DNA from: an uncultured Eubacteriales bacterium
Lineage (GTDB): Bacteria > Bacillota > Clostridia > Oscillospirales > Oscillospiraceae
NCBI GenBank assembly: GCA_900549405.1
Contig: URNZ01000005.1
Span: 1-64,000, forward strand
Length of the DNA: 64,000 nucleotides
Reading direction: 5' to 3'
Positions 22,984 to 32,521 of the stretch are shown here, in pieces. Each line of letters begins with the position of its first letter. The first letter of the stretch is position 1. The notes beneath the pieces were generated by a model. The model searched no databases and was not told where the DNA came from. It worked only from the letters and a program-made list of their open reading frames with translations. Made by a program: the position numbers and the translations under genes.

Positions 22984-25004
22984 GAGAGCAGAAGCACACC
23001 GCCCGCTGGACGGCCTGGGCGGCCCTGGTGCTGTGTGCCCTGATGGCGGCCTATCTGGGTCTCACCGCCCTGTTCACCCTGGAGTGGCAGGGGATCGACT
23101 GGCAGGACAGCCGCCAGTTCCGCGCCCTGTGCCAGGACTGGAACGACCGGGTGGCCACCGCCGTGGCCGACTCCATCGCCCTGGAGAGCGACACCATCAG
23201 CTATGTGGAGCGCCAGCAGCTGGAGGGCACTATGGCGGAGTTCGAGGCGGATGTGGCCGCCAGCGAGACCAACTATCGCTTCCGCCTGCTGGACCGGAGC
23301 GGGAAGGAGCTGTCCTCCAATCTGGGGGATGGGGAGAGCCTGCTGACCGCCGTGGATCACATCGGCTATGCCAGCTTTGTCCCCGGGGCCTACGCCGCCG
23401 AGGGGCTGGACAGCTATGTCTATTACGCCCAGTACTACGGCTGGACGCGGCAGACCAACCAGGAGGCCTCCGCCCGGGAGGACGTGGCGAGAAACGGCGA
23501 AGATGCCGACGGCCAGTATGTCCTGGAGTATGGCGTGGCGGCTGAGCCGCAGATCGACGACAGCTTCTACCGGCTGCGGCAGGAGATCACCCGGGCCCAG
23601 GGGCAATTTGCCTTTCGGGTGGGGGTGGGTGCGGCGCTGCTGCTGGCGGCGCTGGCCAGCCTGGTCTGTCTGCTGTGGCTGTCGGCGGGGGAGGGCTGCG
23701 TCCCCACCTGGCAGGAGAAAATCTATCTGGAAGTCTATCTGCTGGGGGCAGGGGCCGTGGACATTCTGCTGACAGCGGCGGCGGGAATGGCCTGTCAGGC
23801 GGCCGCCATGGGTGAGATATGGTCAGAGCGGGCGGAGATGCAGTGGCAGGCGGACCTGGTGATCGCAGGGGGAGCTGCCGCCTTCGCCGGGGCCATGCTG
23901 TGTACAGCGCTGCTGCTGCGCACGCTGGCGGTGCGCCTGCACACGGGCACCCTGGGCCGGACCAGCCTGCTCTGCCGGGGCTGGAGCGCAGTGTATCGGG
24001 GCGTGGGGGAGCTGGTCCGCCAGTTGCCCCTGACCTGGCGGACCATCGCAGGCTTTTTCGTCTATCTGCTGGCCAATGTCCTGTCTGTGGCCATGGGCTA
24101 TGGCGGCGGGCTGCTGGTCATCCTGGTCAACGGGGCGGCCCTGGTGCTGCTGTGCCGGTGGACGGCCAGCTTTGCCCGCCTGCGCCGGGGCAGCCGGGCC
24201 ATCGCCGCCGGGGACCTGAACTATCGGGTGGACACCGCCCGGATGCCCGCCGACCTGCGGGCCTATGCCGAGGACCTGAACAACATCTCCATCGGCCTTG
24301 CCGGGGCGGTGGACGAGAAGATGAAGAGCGAGCGCTTTAAGGCCGAGCTCATCACCAACGTGTCCCACGATTTGAAGACCCCCCTCACCTCCATTATAAA
24401 TTATGTGAATCTGCTGAAGACCACCCAGCAGACCGACCCCAAGGCGGCGGAGTATATCGAGGTGCTGGACCGCAAGTCCCAGCGGCTGAAAAAGCTCACC
24501 GAGGACCTGGTGGAGGCCAGCAAGGCATCCACCGGCGTACTCAGCGTCAGCCGGGAGAAGATCGGCATGTCCCAGCTGCTGGACCAGGCCCTGGGGGAGT
24601 GGACCGAGAAGCTGGAGGAGCGGAAGCTGGCTGTGGTGACCACCGTGCCCGAGGGGGAGACCTGGGTCTATGCCGACGGGCGGCACCTGTGGCGGGTCAT
24701 CGACAACCTGCTGTCCAACTGCGCCAAATACGCCATGGAGGGCACCCGCATCTATGTGGAGCTCTCCCGGGGGAAGGGCCAGGTGACCCTGTCGGTGAAG
24801 AACGTCTCTCGGGAGGCGCTGAACGTCCCAGCGGAGCGGCTGATGGAGCGCTTTGTCCGGGGGGAGGAGTCCCGCAGCAGCGAGGGCTCCGGCCTGGGGC
24901 TGTCCATCGCCCGCAGCCTCACCGAGCTGCAGGGGGGCGAGTTCCGGCTCACTGTGGACGGGGACCTTTTTAAAGCGGAAGTCACCCTGCCCCAGGCAAA
25001 CTGA
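22980..25004 (+). CDS. Sensor histidine kinase with several membrane segments
   Basis: A 674-residue kinase partnered with the preceding regulator. A first membrane helix (about 11-32) and an extracytoplasmic region (about 35-205) are followed by helices at about 210-237, 245-275, 295-320 and 355-395, more than the usual two. A linker like a HAMP domain precedes the dimerisation domain with NVSHDLKTPL (phospho-His about 462). The ATPase domain shows the N box (NLLSNCAKYA, about 578) and GSGLGLSIA (about 639). The signal is unknown. The extra helices make a membrane-embedded cue or a partner membrane protein possible. Confidence 0.92.
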   Translation: MREQKHTARWTAWAALVLCALMAAYLGLTALFTLEWQGIDWQDSRQFRALCQDWNDRVATAVADSIALESDTISYVERQQLEGTMAEFEADVAASETNYRFRLLDRSGKELSSNLGDGESLLTAVDHIGYASFVPGAYAAEGLDSYVYYAQYYGWTRQTNQEASAREDVARNGEDADGQYVLEYGVAAEPQIDDSFYRLRQEITRAQGQFAFRVGVGAALLLAALASLVCLLWLSAGEGCVPTWQEKIYLEVYLLGAGAVDILLTAAAGMACQAAAMGEIWSERAEMQWQADLVIAGGAAAFAGAMLCTALLLRTLAVRLHTGTLGRTSLLCRGWSAVYRGVGELVRQLPLTWRTIAGFFVYLLANVLSVAMGYGGGLLVILVNGAALVLLCRWTASFARLRRGSRAIAAGDLNYRVDTARMPADLRAYAEDLNNISIGLAGAVDEKMKSERFKAELITNVSHDLKTPLTSIINYVNLLKTTQQTDPKAAEYIEVLDRKSQRLKKLTEDLVEASKASTGVLSVSREKIGMSQLLDQALGEWTEKLEERKLAVVTTVPEGETWVYADGRHLWRVIDNLLSNCAKYAMEGTRIYVELSRGKGQVTLSVKNVSREALNVPAERLMERFVRGEESRSSEGSGLGLSIARSLTELQGGEFRLTVDGDLFKAEVTLPQAN

Positions 25005-25027
25005 GCATTGCGTATCATGCCCGAAGA

Positions 25028-25067
25028 CCGCCGCCGTCGGCTATCCCTTGACGGACGGCGGCCTTTT
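25028..25067 (+). terminator. Terminator of the two-component operon
   Basis: CCGCCGCCGTC pairs with GACGG and CGGCGG across one bulge, 11-nt loop, then CCTTTT. Confidence 0.8.
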
Positions 25068-25122
25068 CGTTATGATGGATGAGAAAATCTGATTTATTTT
25101 ATCGTAAGTAAAGGAGCCTCAT

Positions 25123-25983
25123 ATGGATCTTTGCAATATCAACGAGATCAAGGCGCTGCTGGCCCGAAACGGCTTTCGCTTTTCCAAGTCCATGGGCCAG
25201 AACTTCCTCATCCAGTCCTGGGTGCCCGAGGACATCGCCGCCGCCTCCGGCGCGGGTCCCGGCACGGGGGTGCTGGAGGTGGGTCCCGGCATCGGCCCCC
25301 TCACCCGCCAGCTGGCCCGCCGGGCGGACAAGGTGGCGTCGGTGGAGCTGGACCGGTCCCTGCTGCCCATTTTAAAGGAGACCCTGGCCGACTGCCCCAA
25401 TGCGGAGATCGTCCCCGGGGACATTTTAAAGACGGACATCCCCGCCCTGGTGGGGGAGAAGTTCGCTGGATTAAAGGCGGTGGCCTGCGCCAACCTGCCC
25501 TATAACATCACCACCCCCGCCATCACCGCCCTGATCGAGGCGGGCTGCTTTCAGTCCATCACGGTGATGATCCAGCGGGAGGTGGCCCGGCGCATCTGCG
25601 CCAAGCCGGGCACGGGGGACTATGGGGCTTTCTCCGTCTTCTGCCAGTATCACACCGCGCCGGAGCTGCTGTTCGACGTGCCCCCCGACTGCTTCATCCC
25701 CGCCCCGAAAGTCACCTCCTCTGTGCTGCGCATGGTCCCCCGCCCCGCGCCGGAGGAGGTGGACGACCCGGAGCACTTCTTCCGGGTGGTGCGGGCCGCC
25801 TTTGCCCAGCGGCGGAAGACCCTGGTCAACGGACTGCACGCCGCCTTTGGGGACAAGCTGACCAAGGAGCAGCTGGCAAACATCCTTGTGGACTGCGGTC
25901 TGCCCGCCGACGTGCGGGGGGAGCGGCTGGGTATCGCCGAATTTGCAGGAATATCGAGAAAAATCCGTCAGACCCAGGGCTGA
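25123..25983 (+). CDS. rsmA: 16S rRNA (adenine1518/1519-N6)-dimethyltransferase
   Basis: Dimethylates two adjacent adenines in helix 45 of 16S rRNA using S-adenosylmethionine (RsmA/KsgA). The 286-residue protein has the SAM-binding loop LEVGPGIGPLT (about 44-54) after FSKSMGQNFL (about 19-28), and the catalytic NLPYNITTP (about 125-133). Length and motifs fit the family exactly. AAAGGAG precedes the ATG. It stands between the two-component operon and pckA. Confidence 0.96.
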   Translation: MDLCNINEIKALLARNGFRFSKSMGQNFLIQSWVPEDIAAASGAGPGTGVLEVGPGIGPLTRQLARRADKVASVELDRSLLPILKETLADCPNAEIVPGDILKTDIPALVGEKFAGLKAVACANLPYNITTPAITALIEAGCFQSITVMIQREVARRICAKPGTGDYGAFSVFCQYHTAPELLFDVPPDCFIPAPKVTSSVLRMVPRPAPEEVDDPEHFFRVVRAAFAQRRKTLVNGLHAAFGDKLTKEQLANILVDCGLPADVRGERLGIAEFAGISRKIRQTQG

Positions 25984-26012
25984 TTTTCGGCGCTTTTCCA
26001 CAGGACTGAATC

Positions 26013-26041
26013 TTGCCTTTCTCCACTAAATAGGGTAAAAT
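26013..26041 (+). promoter_or_regulatory. Promoter of pckA with structured leader
   Basis: TTGCCT, 17-bp spacer, TAAAAT. The roughly 110-nt leader contains two inverted repeats, GAAGT/ACTTC around 26053-26090 and GCGGCCC/GGGCCGC around 26095-26126. The second is not followed by a T tract. Confidence 0.65.
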
Positions 26042-26157
26042 GAACCGCAGTAAGAAGTGTTTTTGCAGACTGAATTGCTGAAAAACTTCACTGAGCGGCC
26101 CTCTCCCCCCTGAAAACCCGGGCCGCCCCACGCATATCAAATCAAGGAGGAACTGTT

Positions 26158-27729
26158 ATGGAAACTTATGGTTTGGAATCTCTCGGGATCATCAATCCCA
26201 GCGCTGTTTACCGCAACCTCACCCCCGCCAAGCTGGTGGAGAAGGCCCTGTGCCGCGGCGAGGGTAAGCTGAGCGCCACCGGCGCGCTGTGCGTGACCAC
26301 CGGAAAGTACACCGGCCGCTCCCCCGACGACAAGTTTATTGTTGACTCCAAGGGCGTCCACGACGACATCGCCTGGGGCAAGGTGAACGTGCCCACCACC
26401 CAGGAGGTCTTCGACGCCCTGTATGAAAAGATGGTCGCCTATCTGCAAAACCGGGAGATCTTCATCTTCGACGGCTATGCCGGTGCCGACCCCAAGTATA
26501 CCAAGGCCTTCCGCATCGTCAACGAGCTGGCCTCTCAGAACCTGTTCATCCACCAGCTGCTGCTGCGGCCCACCGAGGAGCAGCTGAAGAGCTATGTCCC
26601 CGACTTCACCATCATCGCCGCCCCCGGCTTTAAGTGCGTGCCCGAGCGGGACCACACCCACTCCGAGGCCGCCATCATGATCGACTATGAGAAGAAGCTG
26701 GTCCTCATCGCCGGCAGCCAGTATTCCGGCGAGATCAAAAAGTCCGTCTTCTCCGTCATGAACTATCTGATGCCTAAGCAGGGCGTGTTCCCCATGCACT
26801 GCTCGGCCAACATCGGCGAGAAGGGCGACTCCGCCATCTTCTTCGGCCTGTCCGGCACCGGCAAGACCACCCTGTCCGCCGACCCTGACCGCAAGCTGAT
26901 CGGCGATGACGAGCACGGCTGGGCCGACGACTCCGTCTTCAACTTCGAGGGCGGCTGCTATGCCAAGTGCATCGACCTGACCGAGGAGCGGGAGCCTGAG
27001 ATCTATCGGGCCATCAAGTTCGGCTCTCTGGTGGAGAACGTCATCATTGACGAGGAGACCCGCCAGGCCGACTATGCCGACGGCTCCCTCACCGAGAACA
27101 CCCGCGTGGGTTATCCCGTGGACTATATCCCCAACGCCGCCATCCCCGGCATCGGTGGCACCCCCAAGACGGTGATCTTCCTCACCGCCGACGCCTATGG
27201 CGTCATGCCCCCCATCTCTAAGCTGAACGCCAAGCAGGCCCAGTATTACTTCGTGTCCGGCTTCACCTCTAAGCTGGCCGGTACCGAGCGGGGCATCACC
27301 TCTCCCGTGCCCACCTTCTCCACCTGCTTCGGCGCGCCCTTCATGCCTCTGGACCCCTCCGTCTATGCCGGGATGCTGGAGAAGAAGGTGCAGCAGTCCG
27401 GCGCCAACGTCTATCTGGTCAACACCGGCTGGTGCGGCAACAGCGGCAAGCGCATGAACCTGAAGTATACCCGCGCCATGGTCACCGCCGCCCTGAACGG
27501 CGAGCTGGAGAAGGCCCAGTTCGTCACCGACCCCTATTTCGGCGTTCAGGTGCCCACCTCCTGCCCCGGCGTGCCCGATGAGCAGATGATCCCCGCCAAG
27601 CAGTGGGGCGACGACCAGGCCGGTTATGAGAAGAAGGCCAAGGAGCTGGCCCACTCCTTCGTGGAGAACTTCAAGAAGTATACCCACATGCCCGAGGACG
27701 TGGTCAACGCCGGTCCCAAAGCTGAATAA
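26158..27729 (+). CDS. pckA: Phosphoenolpyruvate carboxykinase (ATP)
   Basis: Interconverts oxaloacetate and PEP with ATP/ADP. The 523-residue protein has the kinase-1a P-loop GLSGTGKTTLSADP (about 238-251), an acidic metal site in IGDDEHGWADD (about 256-266) and RFE-like residues further on, all typical of the ATP type rather than the GTP type. AAGGAGG precedes the ATG. In fermenting Clostridia the enzyme often runs toward oxaloacetate to gain ATP. A strong terminator follows, so it is monocistronic. Confidence 0.96.
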   Translation: METYGLESLGIINPSAVYRNLTPAKLVEKALCRGEGKLSATGALCVTTGKYTGRSPDDKFIVDSKGVHDDIAWGKVNVPTTQEVFDALYEKMVAYLQNREIFIFDGYAGADPKYTKAFRIVNELASQNLFIHQLLLRPTEEQLKSYVPDFTIIAAPGFKCVPERDHTHSEAAIMIDYEKKLVLIAGSQYSGEIKKSVFSVMNYLMPKQGVFPMHCSANIGEKGDSAIFFGLSGTGKTTLSADPDRKLIGDDEHGWADDSVFNFEGGCYAKCIDLTEEREPEIYRAIKFGSLVENVIIDEETRQADYADGSLTENTRVGYPVDYIPNAAIPGIGGTPKTVIFLTADAYGVMPPISKLNAKQAQYYFVSGFTSKLAGTERGITSPVPTFSTCFGAPFMPLDPSVYAGMLEKKVQQSGANVYLVNTGWCGNSGKRMNLKYTRAMVTAALNGELEKAQFVTDPYFGVQVPTSCPGVPDEQMIPAKQWGDDQAGYEKKAKELAHSFVENFKKYTHMPEDVVNAGPKAE

Positions 27730-27758
27730 AACGACGAAAGAGACCAATTTAAACAGCG

Positions 27759-27796
27759 AAAGGAAAGACGTCTGGACTAGACGTCTTTCCTTTTTT
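27759..27796 (+). terminator. Terminator of pckA
   Basis: Perfect 15-bp arms (27759-27773 and 27779-27793) around a 5-nt loop, ending in six T. Confidence 0.95.
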
Positions 27797-27837
27797 AAGT
27801 CAAAAATCCGGCAAAATAACTTAGGTTGCGCCAAACA

Positions 27838-27874
27838 AAGTAGACATACTTATTTGGTATAGCAAATATATAAT
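27838..27874 (+). promoter_or_regulatory. Overlapping palindromes and -10 upstream of hutU
   Basis: AAGTA/TACTT (27838-27842 and 27847-27851) and TATTTG/CAAATA (27851-27856 and 27863-27868) lie side by side, and TATAAT (27869-27874) begins right after the second. No good -35 is visible at the normal distance, which would fit an activated promoter. A later hairpin, GCAGGTG/CACCTGC, sits in the leader. Confidence 0.45.
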
Positions 27875-27985
27875 ACAAGTTCTTTTCTAAAGGGCAAAAT
27901 TCTGTTAAAATGTGCCCATAGGATAAAGACCCCCGCAGGTGCAAAACACCTGCGAGAATTTAACAGAAAGAAGGAACTTAAAGTT

Positions 27986-30007
27986 ATGACAGCCAATGAT
28001 GCCATGACCATTAAGCTGGACTACGACCTGCCTGAGTATCCTAAGATGGATCCCCAGTATCGTCGTGCTCCCCGCCGTGAGTCCCACCTGTCCGAGGCGG
28101 ACAAGGCTCTGGCCATTAAGAACGCTCTGCGTTACATCCACCCCGACCATCACGAGCAGATGGCCAAGGAGTTTGCTCAGGAGCTGGAGGAGCACGGCCG
28201 TATCTATGGCTACCGCTTCCGTCCCGAGGGCAAGCTGTACGGCAAGCCCATCGACGAGTACAAGGGCGTCTGCATTGAGGGCCGCGCCATCCAGGTCATG
28301 ATCGACAACAACCTGGACTTCGACGTTGCTCTGTATCCCTACGAGCTGGTCACCTACGGTGAGACCGGTCAGGTCTGCCAGAACTGGATGCAGTATCGTC
28401 TGATCAAGAAGTATCTGGAGGTCATGACCGACGAGCAGACTCTGGTCGTGATGTCCGGTCACCCCCTGGGCCTGTTCCACAGCCACAAGATGGCCCCCCG
28501 CTGCATCATCTCCAACGGCCTGATGGTCGGCACCTTCGATGATCAGAAGAACTTCAACCGCGCTGCCGCTCTGGGCGTTGCCAACTACGGCCAGATGACC
28601 GCCGGCGGCTGGATGTACATCGGGCCCCAGGGCATCGTCCACGGCACCTTCAACACCCTGCTGAACGCCGGCCGTCTGAAGCTGGGCATTCCTCAGGATG
28701 GCAACCTGGCTGGCCGTCTGTTCGTGTCCGCCGGTCTGGGCGGCATGTCTGGCGCTCAGGGCAAGGCCGCTGAGATCGCCGGTGCTGCCTCCATCATCGC
28801 CGAGGTCGATGACTCCCGTATCGAGACCCGTTACACCCAGGGCTGGGTCAGCCACCGCACCGACAGCCTGGACGAGGCCTGGAAGATCGCCAAGGAGCAC
28901 ATGGATTCCAAGCAGCCCTGCGCCGTCGCCTATCACGGCAACATCGTGGATCTGCTGGAGTATCTGTACAACAACAACATCCATGTTGATCTGCTGTCTG
29001 ACCAGACTTCCTGCCACGTTCCTTACGACGGCGGCTACTGCCCCCAGGGCCTGACCTTCGAGCAGCGCACCGAGATGCTGGATAAGGACCCCGAGCAGTT
29101 CGCCAAGCTGGTCAACAAGACCCTGCAGCACCACTATGAGATGATCTGCAAGCTGCACGAGAAGGGCACCTACTTCTTCGATTACGGCAACAGCTTCCTG
29201 AAGGCCGTGTACGACACCGGCGTGAAGAGCATCTGCAAGAACGGCGAGAACGACCTGGACGGCTTTGTCTTCCCCTCCTATGTCGAGGACATCCTGGGTC
29301 CCTGCCTGTTCGACTATGGCTATGGTCCCTTCCGTTGGTGCTGCCTGAGCCGCAAGCCCGAGGATCTGCACAAGACCGACGTGGCTGCCGCCGAGTACAT
29401 CAAGGCTCACAACCGCCGCTATCAGGACTACGACAACTATGTCTGGGTCCGCGACGCTGAGAAGAACAAGCTGGTCGTCGGTACCCAGTGCCGCATCCTG
29501 TATCAGGACGCCATGGGCCGTATGAACCTGGCTCTGAAGTTCAACGAGATGGTCCGCAACGGCGAGATCGGCCCCGTCATCCTGGGCCGTGACCACCACG
29601 ACACCGGCGGAACCGACGCCCCCTTCCGTGAGACCTCCAACATCAAGGACGGCTCCAACATTATGGCTGAGATGGCCACTCAGTGCTACGCCGGCAACGC
29701 CGCCCGCGGCATGAGCTACATCGCCCTGCACAATGGTGGCGGCACCGGTATCGGCAACTCCATCAACGGCGGCTTCGGCATGGTGCTGGACGGCTCCGAG
29801 CGCGTGGACACCATCCTGAAGATGTCCATGCCTTGGGATACCATGATCGGTGTTTCCCGCCGCGCCTGGGCTCGCAACGAGAACGCTATGCCTGTCGTTG
29901 CCGAGTACAACAAGATGTATGAGGGCAAGGATCACATCACCCTGCCTTACATCAACGAGAAGGACGACGAGTACATCGCCGAGGCTATGAAGGCCCTGAA
30001 CATGTAA
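27986..30007 (+). CDS. hutU: Urocanate hydratase, long form
   Basis: Converts urocanate to imidazolone propionate, the second step of histidine breakdown, using tightly bound NAD+. The protein is 673 residues, about 115 longer than the common bacterial form, and matches the long urocanase type. Typical segments include MSGHPLGLF, TAGGWMYIGPQGIVHGT and GRDHHDTGGTDAP. Codon choice (many CGT, TCT, GCT and GTT codons) differs from its neighbours and suggests high expression. GAAGGAA precedes the ATG. No hutH is seen in the window. Confidence 0.95.
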   Translation: MTANDAMTIKLDYDLPEYPKMDPQYRRAPRRESHLSEADKALAIKNALRYIHPDHHEQMAKEFAQELEEHGRIYGYRFRPEGKLYGKPIDEYKGVCIEGRAIQVMIDNNLDFDVALYPYELVTYGETGQVCQNWMQYRLIKKYLEVMTDEQTLVVMSGHPLGLFHSHKMAPRCIISNGLMVGTFDDQKNFNRAAALGVANYGQMTAGGWMYIGPQGIVHGTFNTLLNAGRLKLGIPQDGNLAGRLFVSAGLGGMSGAQGKAAEIAGAASIIAEVDDSRIETRYTQGWVSHRTDSLDEAWKIAKEHMDSKQPCAVAYHGNIVDLLEYLYNNNIHVDLLSDQTSCHVPYDGGYCPQGLTFEQRTEMLDKDPEQFAKLVNKTLQHHYEMICKLHEKGTYFFDYGNSFLKAVYDTGVKSICKNGENDLDGFVFPSYVEDILGPCLFDYGYGPFRWCCLSRKPEDLHKTDVAAAEYIKAHNRRYQDYDNYVWVRDAEKNKLVVGTQCRILYQDAMGRMNLALKFNEMVRNGEIGPVILGRDHHDTGGTDAPFRETSNIKDGSNIMAEMATQCYAGNAARGMSYIALHNGGGTGIGNSINGGFGMVLDGSERVDTILKMSMPWDTMIGVSRRAWARNENAMPVVAEYNKMYEGKDHITLPYINEKDDEYIAEAMKALNM

Positions 30008-30032
30008 TTGTCGCCGCATACGGCAAAACTCC

Positions 30033-30062
30033 AAAAAGGGGCCCGTTTTCGGGCCCCTTTTT
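30033..30062 (+). terminator. Terminator of hutU
   Basis: Perfect 13-bp arms (AAAAAGGGGCCCG and its complement) around TTTT, ending in five T. Confidence 0.95.
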
Positions 30063-30122
30063 CTTATCAAAAATAGTCCAAAACTGCAAGACTGCGAGAC
30101 TAATCGTAATTAGGAGGTTTTC

Positions 30123-31352
30123 ATGATGGGAAACATTCTGGTAAAGAACATCGGTATGCTGGCCACCCCCCAGGGCAAGACCGCCAAGAAGGGCGCCGAG
30201 CAGGGCCAGATCCAGATTCTGAAGGACGCCTGGGTCCTGGTGAAGGACGGGGTCATCGACTCTGTGGGCACCGGCGCGGCCCCCGCCGCCCCCGGCGCTG
30301 AGGTCATTGACGCCCAGGGCAACCTGGTCACCCCCGGCCTGGTGGACGCCCACACCCACCTGATCTTCGGCGGCTGGCGGCAGAACGAGCTGGGCATGAA
30401 GCTCCACGGCAAGACCTATCTGGAGATCCAGAACGCCGGCGGCGGCATCCAGTCCACCACCAACGCCACCCGCCAGGCCACCGAGGAGGAGCTGACCGAG
30501 AAGGCTGCCAAGGCCCTGAAGGAGATGATGGGCTTTGGCGTGACCACCGTAGAGGCCAAGAGCGGCTACGGTCTGGCCACCGAGCACGAGCTGAAGGCCC
30601 TGCGGGTCATCAAGGACCTGAACGACACCATGCCCATGGACGTGGTGGCCACCTTTATGGGCGCCCACCTGGTCCCCGCCGAGTATAAGAACAACCGCGC
30701 CGAGTACATCCGTCTGGTGTGCGAGGAGATGATGCCCAAGGTGAAGGAGCAGGGCATCGCCAAGTTCTGCGACGTGTTCTGCGAGGCCGACACCTTCACC
30801 GTGGAGGAGTCCCGCCAGGTGCTGGAGGCCGGTCTGAAGTATGGCCTGCGGCCCAAGATCCACGCCGACGAGATCGAGGCCATCGGCGGCTCCGTCCTGG
30901 CCGGTGAGATCGGCGCCATCTCCGCCGAGCACCTGATCGTCTGCCCCCCCGAGGGCATCGCCAGCATGGCCAAGGGCGGCACCATCGCCTGCCTGCTGCC
31001 CGCCACCAGCTTCAACCTGGGCTCCACCTTCGCCCCCGCCCGGGACATGGTGAACGCCGGTGTGGCCGTGGCCATGGCCACCGACTTCAACCCCGGCTCC
31101 TGCCCCTGCCTGAACCTGCAGTTCGTCATCAACCTGGGCTGCCTGAAGTATAAGCTGACCCCCGAGGAGGTCCTCACCGCCGTCACCCTGAACGGCGCCG
31201 CCGCCATCGACATGGCCGATCAGGTTGGTTCTGTGGAGGCCGGGAAGAAGGGCGACCTGGTCATCTGGGACGCCCCCGACCTGGACTACATCTGCTACCG
31301 CGTGGGCAGCAACCTGGCCAAGACCGTCATCAAGGCCGGTAAAGTGATGTAA
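30123..31352 (+). CDS. hutI: Imidazolonepropionase
   Basis: Opens the imidazolone ring to give N-formiminoglutamate. The 409-residue amidohydrolase has the metal-binding DAHTHLIFGG (about 72-81), EAKSGYGL (about 142) and later His and Asp ligands (KIHADE about 240, ATDFNPG about 316). AGGAGG is followed by two adjacent ATG codons (30123 and 30126). The second has the better spacing, so the protein may begin one residue later. It is split from hutU by a terminator and so is probably expressed partly on its own. Confidence 0.95.
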   Translation: MMGNILVKNIGMLATPQGKTAKKGAEQGQIQILKDAWVLVKDGVIDSVGTGAAPAAPGAEVIDAQGNLVTPGLVDAHTHLIFGGWRQNELGMKLHGKTYLEIQNAGGGIQSTTNATRQATEEELTEKAAKALKEMMGFGVTTVEAKSGYGLATEHELKALRVIKDLNDTMPMDVVATFMGAHLVPAEYKNNRAEYIRLVCEEMMPKVKEQGIAKFCDVFCEADTFTVEESRQVLEAGLKYGLRPKIHADEIEAIGGSVLAGEIGAISAEHLIVCPPEGIASMAKGGTIACLLPATSFNLGSTFAPARDMVNAGVAVAMATDFNPGSCPCLNLQFVINLGCLKYKLTPEEVLTAVTLNGAAAIDMADQVGSVEAGKKGDLVIWDAPDLDYICYRVGSNLAKTVIKAGKVM

Positions 31353-31388
31353 GTTCTCCCGTTTGGGAAAAAGAGCATACGCGCAACA

Positions 31389-31431
31389 GTTGGGCGGACG
31401 GCTTAAAAAACCGCCGCCCAACTTCTTTTTT
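31389..31431 (+). terminator. Terminator of hutI
   Basis: GTTGGGCGG-A-CGG pairs with CCG-C-CGCCCAAC around an 8-nt loop, then TTCTTTTTT. Confidence 0.9.
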
Positions 31432-31463
31432 CCCGTTCTTTTTACAGGCTGGGCGGGAAAGAA

Positions 31464-31491
31464 TTGACTTTCTGCCGCTATCAGATATAAT
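31464..31491 (+). promoter_or_regulatory. Promoter of the formate/nitrite channel gene
   Basis: TTGACT, 16-bp spacer, TATAAT; near consensus. Confidence 0.85.
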
Positions 31492-31554
31492 ACAAGCATT
31501 AGTCCGCCCCGGGCGGACCCGAGGAAAAAGAAAAAAGAGGATAAATAGGAAAGG

Positions 31555-32385
31555 ATGACCCACAATATGGAAAGTTTGACCCCCGCGGAGATCGCGGCCA
31601 AATACGCCGCCGCCGGTGAAGGAAAGGCCAAGCGGTCTACCGCGCTTTTGGTGGTCCTGGGCATGCTGGCCGGGGCCCTCATCGCCCTGGGCAGCGCCGC
31701 CACCAACACCGCCGTCTATGGCATCGATGCAGTCTGGACCGCCCGCACCATCTGCGGCCTGCTCTTCCCCTTCGGCCTGGGCATGGTGGTCATCATGGGG
31801 GCGGAGCTGTTCACGGGCAACTGTCTCATCACTATCTCTGTGCTGGACCGCCGCTGCACCCTGGGCCAGATGCTGCGCAGCTGGGTCATCGTCTATCTGG
31901 CCAATCTGGTCGGCTCCCTGCTGGTGGCCGCCGGCTGCGCCTGGTTCGGCCAGATGAACTACTCCGGCGGGGCCCTGGCGGTTTACACCATGAAGGTGGC
32001 CCTGGGCAAGTGCAACCTGCCCTTCCAGAACGCGGTGGTGCTGGGCATCCTGTGTAATTTCCTGGTGTGCCTGGGTGTGCTGATGGCCATGTCCGCCAAG
32101 GACAGCGCCGGGCGCATCATCTCGGCCTTCCTGCCGGTGTGCTACTTTGTGCTGTGCGGCTTTGAGCACTGCGTGGCCAACATGTACTACATCCCCGCGG
32201 GCCTGATGGCCAAGGCCGTCCCCGCCTATGCCCAGCTGGCGGCGGAGAGCGGGCTGGACCTGTCCGCTCTGACGGTGTCTAACTTCGTGGTGAAGAACCT
32301 GATCCCCGTGACCATCGGCAACATCCTGGGTGGCGTAATCCTGTCCCTGCTGATGTGGTTCTGCTATCTGAGAAAGAAAAAGTAA
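31555..32385 (+). CDS. Formate/nitrite transporter family channel
   Basis: A 276-residue FNT-family membrane protein with about six helices. LFPFGLGMVVIMGAELFTGN (about 78-97) is the family's first signature, and GFEHCVANMYYIP (about 202-214) carries the conserved central His. FNT proteins form pentameric channels for formate, nitrite, hydrosulfide or lactate. The sequence cannot tell which. Starts at 31555 and 31567 are both possible, because AGGAAAGG touches the first ATG and lies 12 nt before the second. It follows hutI but has its own promoter. A link to one-carbon products of histidine breakdown is only a guess. Confidence 0.9.
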   Translation: MTHNMESLTPAEIAAKYAAAGEGKAKRSTALLVVLGMLAGALIALGSAATNTAVYGIDAVWTARTICGLLFPFGLGMVVIMGAELFTGNCLITISVLDRRCTLGQMLRSWVIVYLANLVGSLLVAAGCAWFGQMNYSGGALAVYTMKVALGKCNLPFQNAVVLGILCNFLVCLGVLMAMSAKDSAGRIISAFLPVCYFVLCGFEHCVANMYYIPAGLMAKAVPAYAQLAAESGLDLSALTVSNFVVKNLIPVTIGNILGGVILSLLMWFCYLRKKK

Positions 32386-32399
32386 GTATGCGTAAACGC

Positions 32400-32437
32400 G
32401 CCCGGGCCGAATCCCTTCGGCCCGGGCTTAAAATTTT
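32400..32437 (+). terminator. Terminator of the FNT gene
   Basis: GCCCGGGCCG (32400-32409) pairs with CGGCCCGGGC (32418-32427), followed by TTAAAATTTT. Confidence 0.85.
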
Positions 32438-32440
32438 ACC

Positions 32441-32471
32441 TTGACTCTATAATAATGATAGAGTTTATAAT
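32441..32471 (+). promoter_or_regulatory. MerR-type promoter and operator of the MATE-merR operon
   Basis: TTGACT (32441-32446) and TATAAT (32466-32471) are 19 bp apart, longer than the usual 17, and the spacer holds the palindrome ACTCTAT-7-ATAGAGT (32444-32464). This is the classic layout of promoters that MerR regulators activate by untwisting DNA. The operon it drives encodes such a regulator. Confidence 0.85.
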
Positions 32472-32521
32472 GCGGTTGCTGTAAAAAACTTCGCGTTCGC
32501 GACTAGGAGTGCTGCAAGACC

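Noticed and set aside
31464..32385. FNT channel as part of a hut operon
   Set aside because: A strong terminator follows hutI and the channel has its own near-consensus promoter, so co-transcription is not supported.
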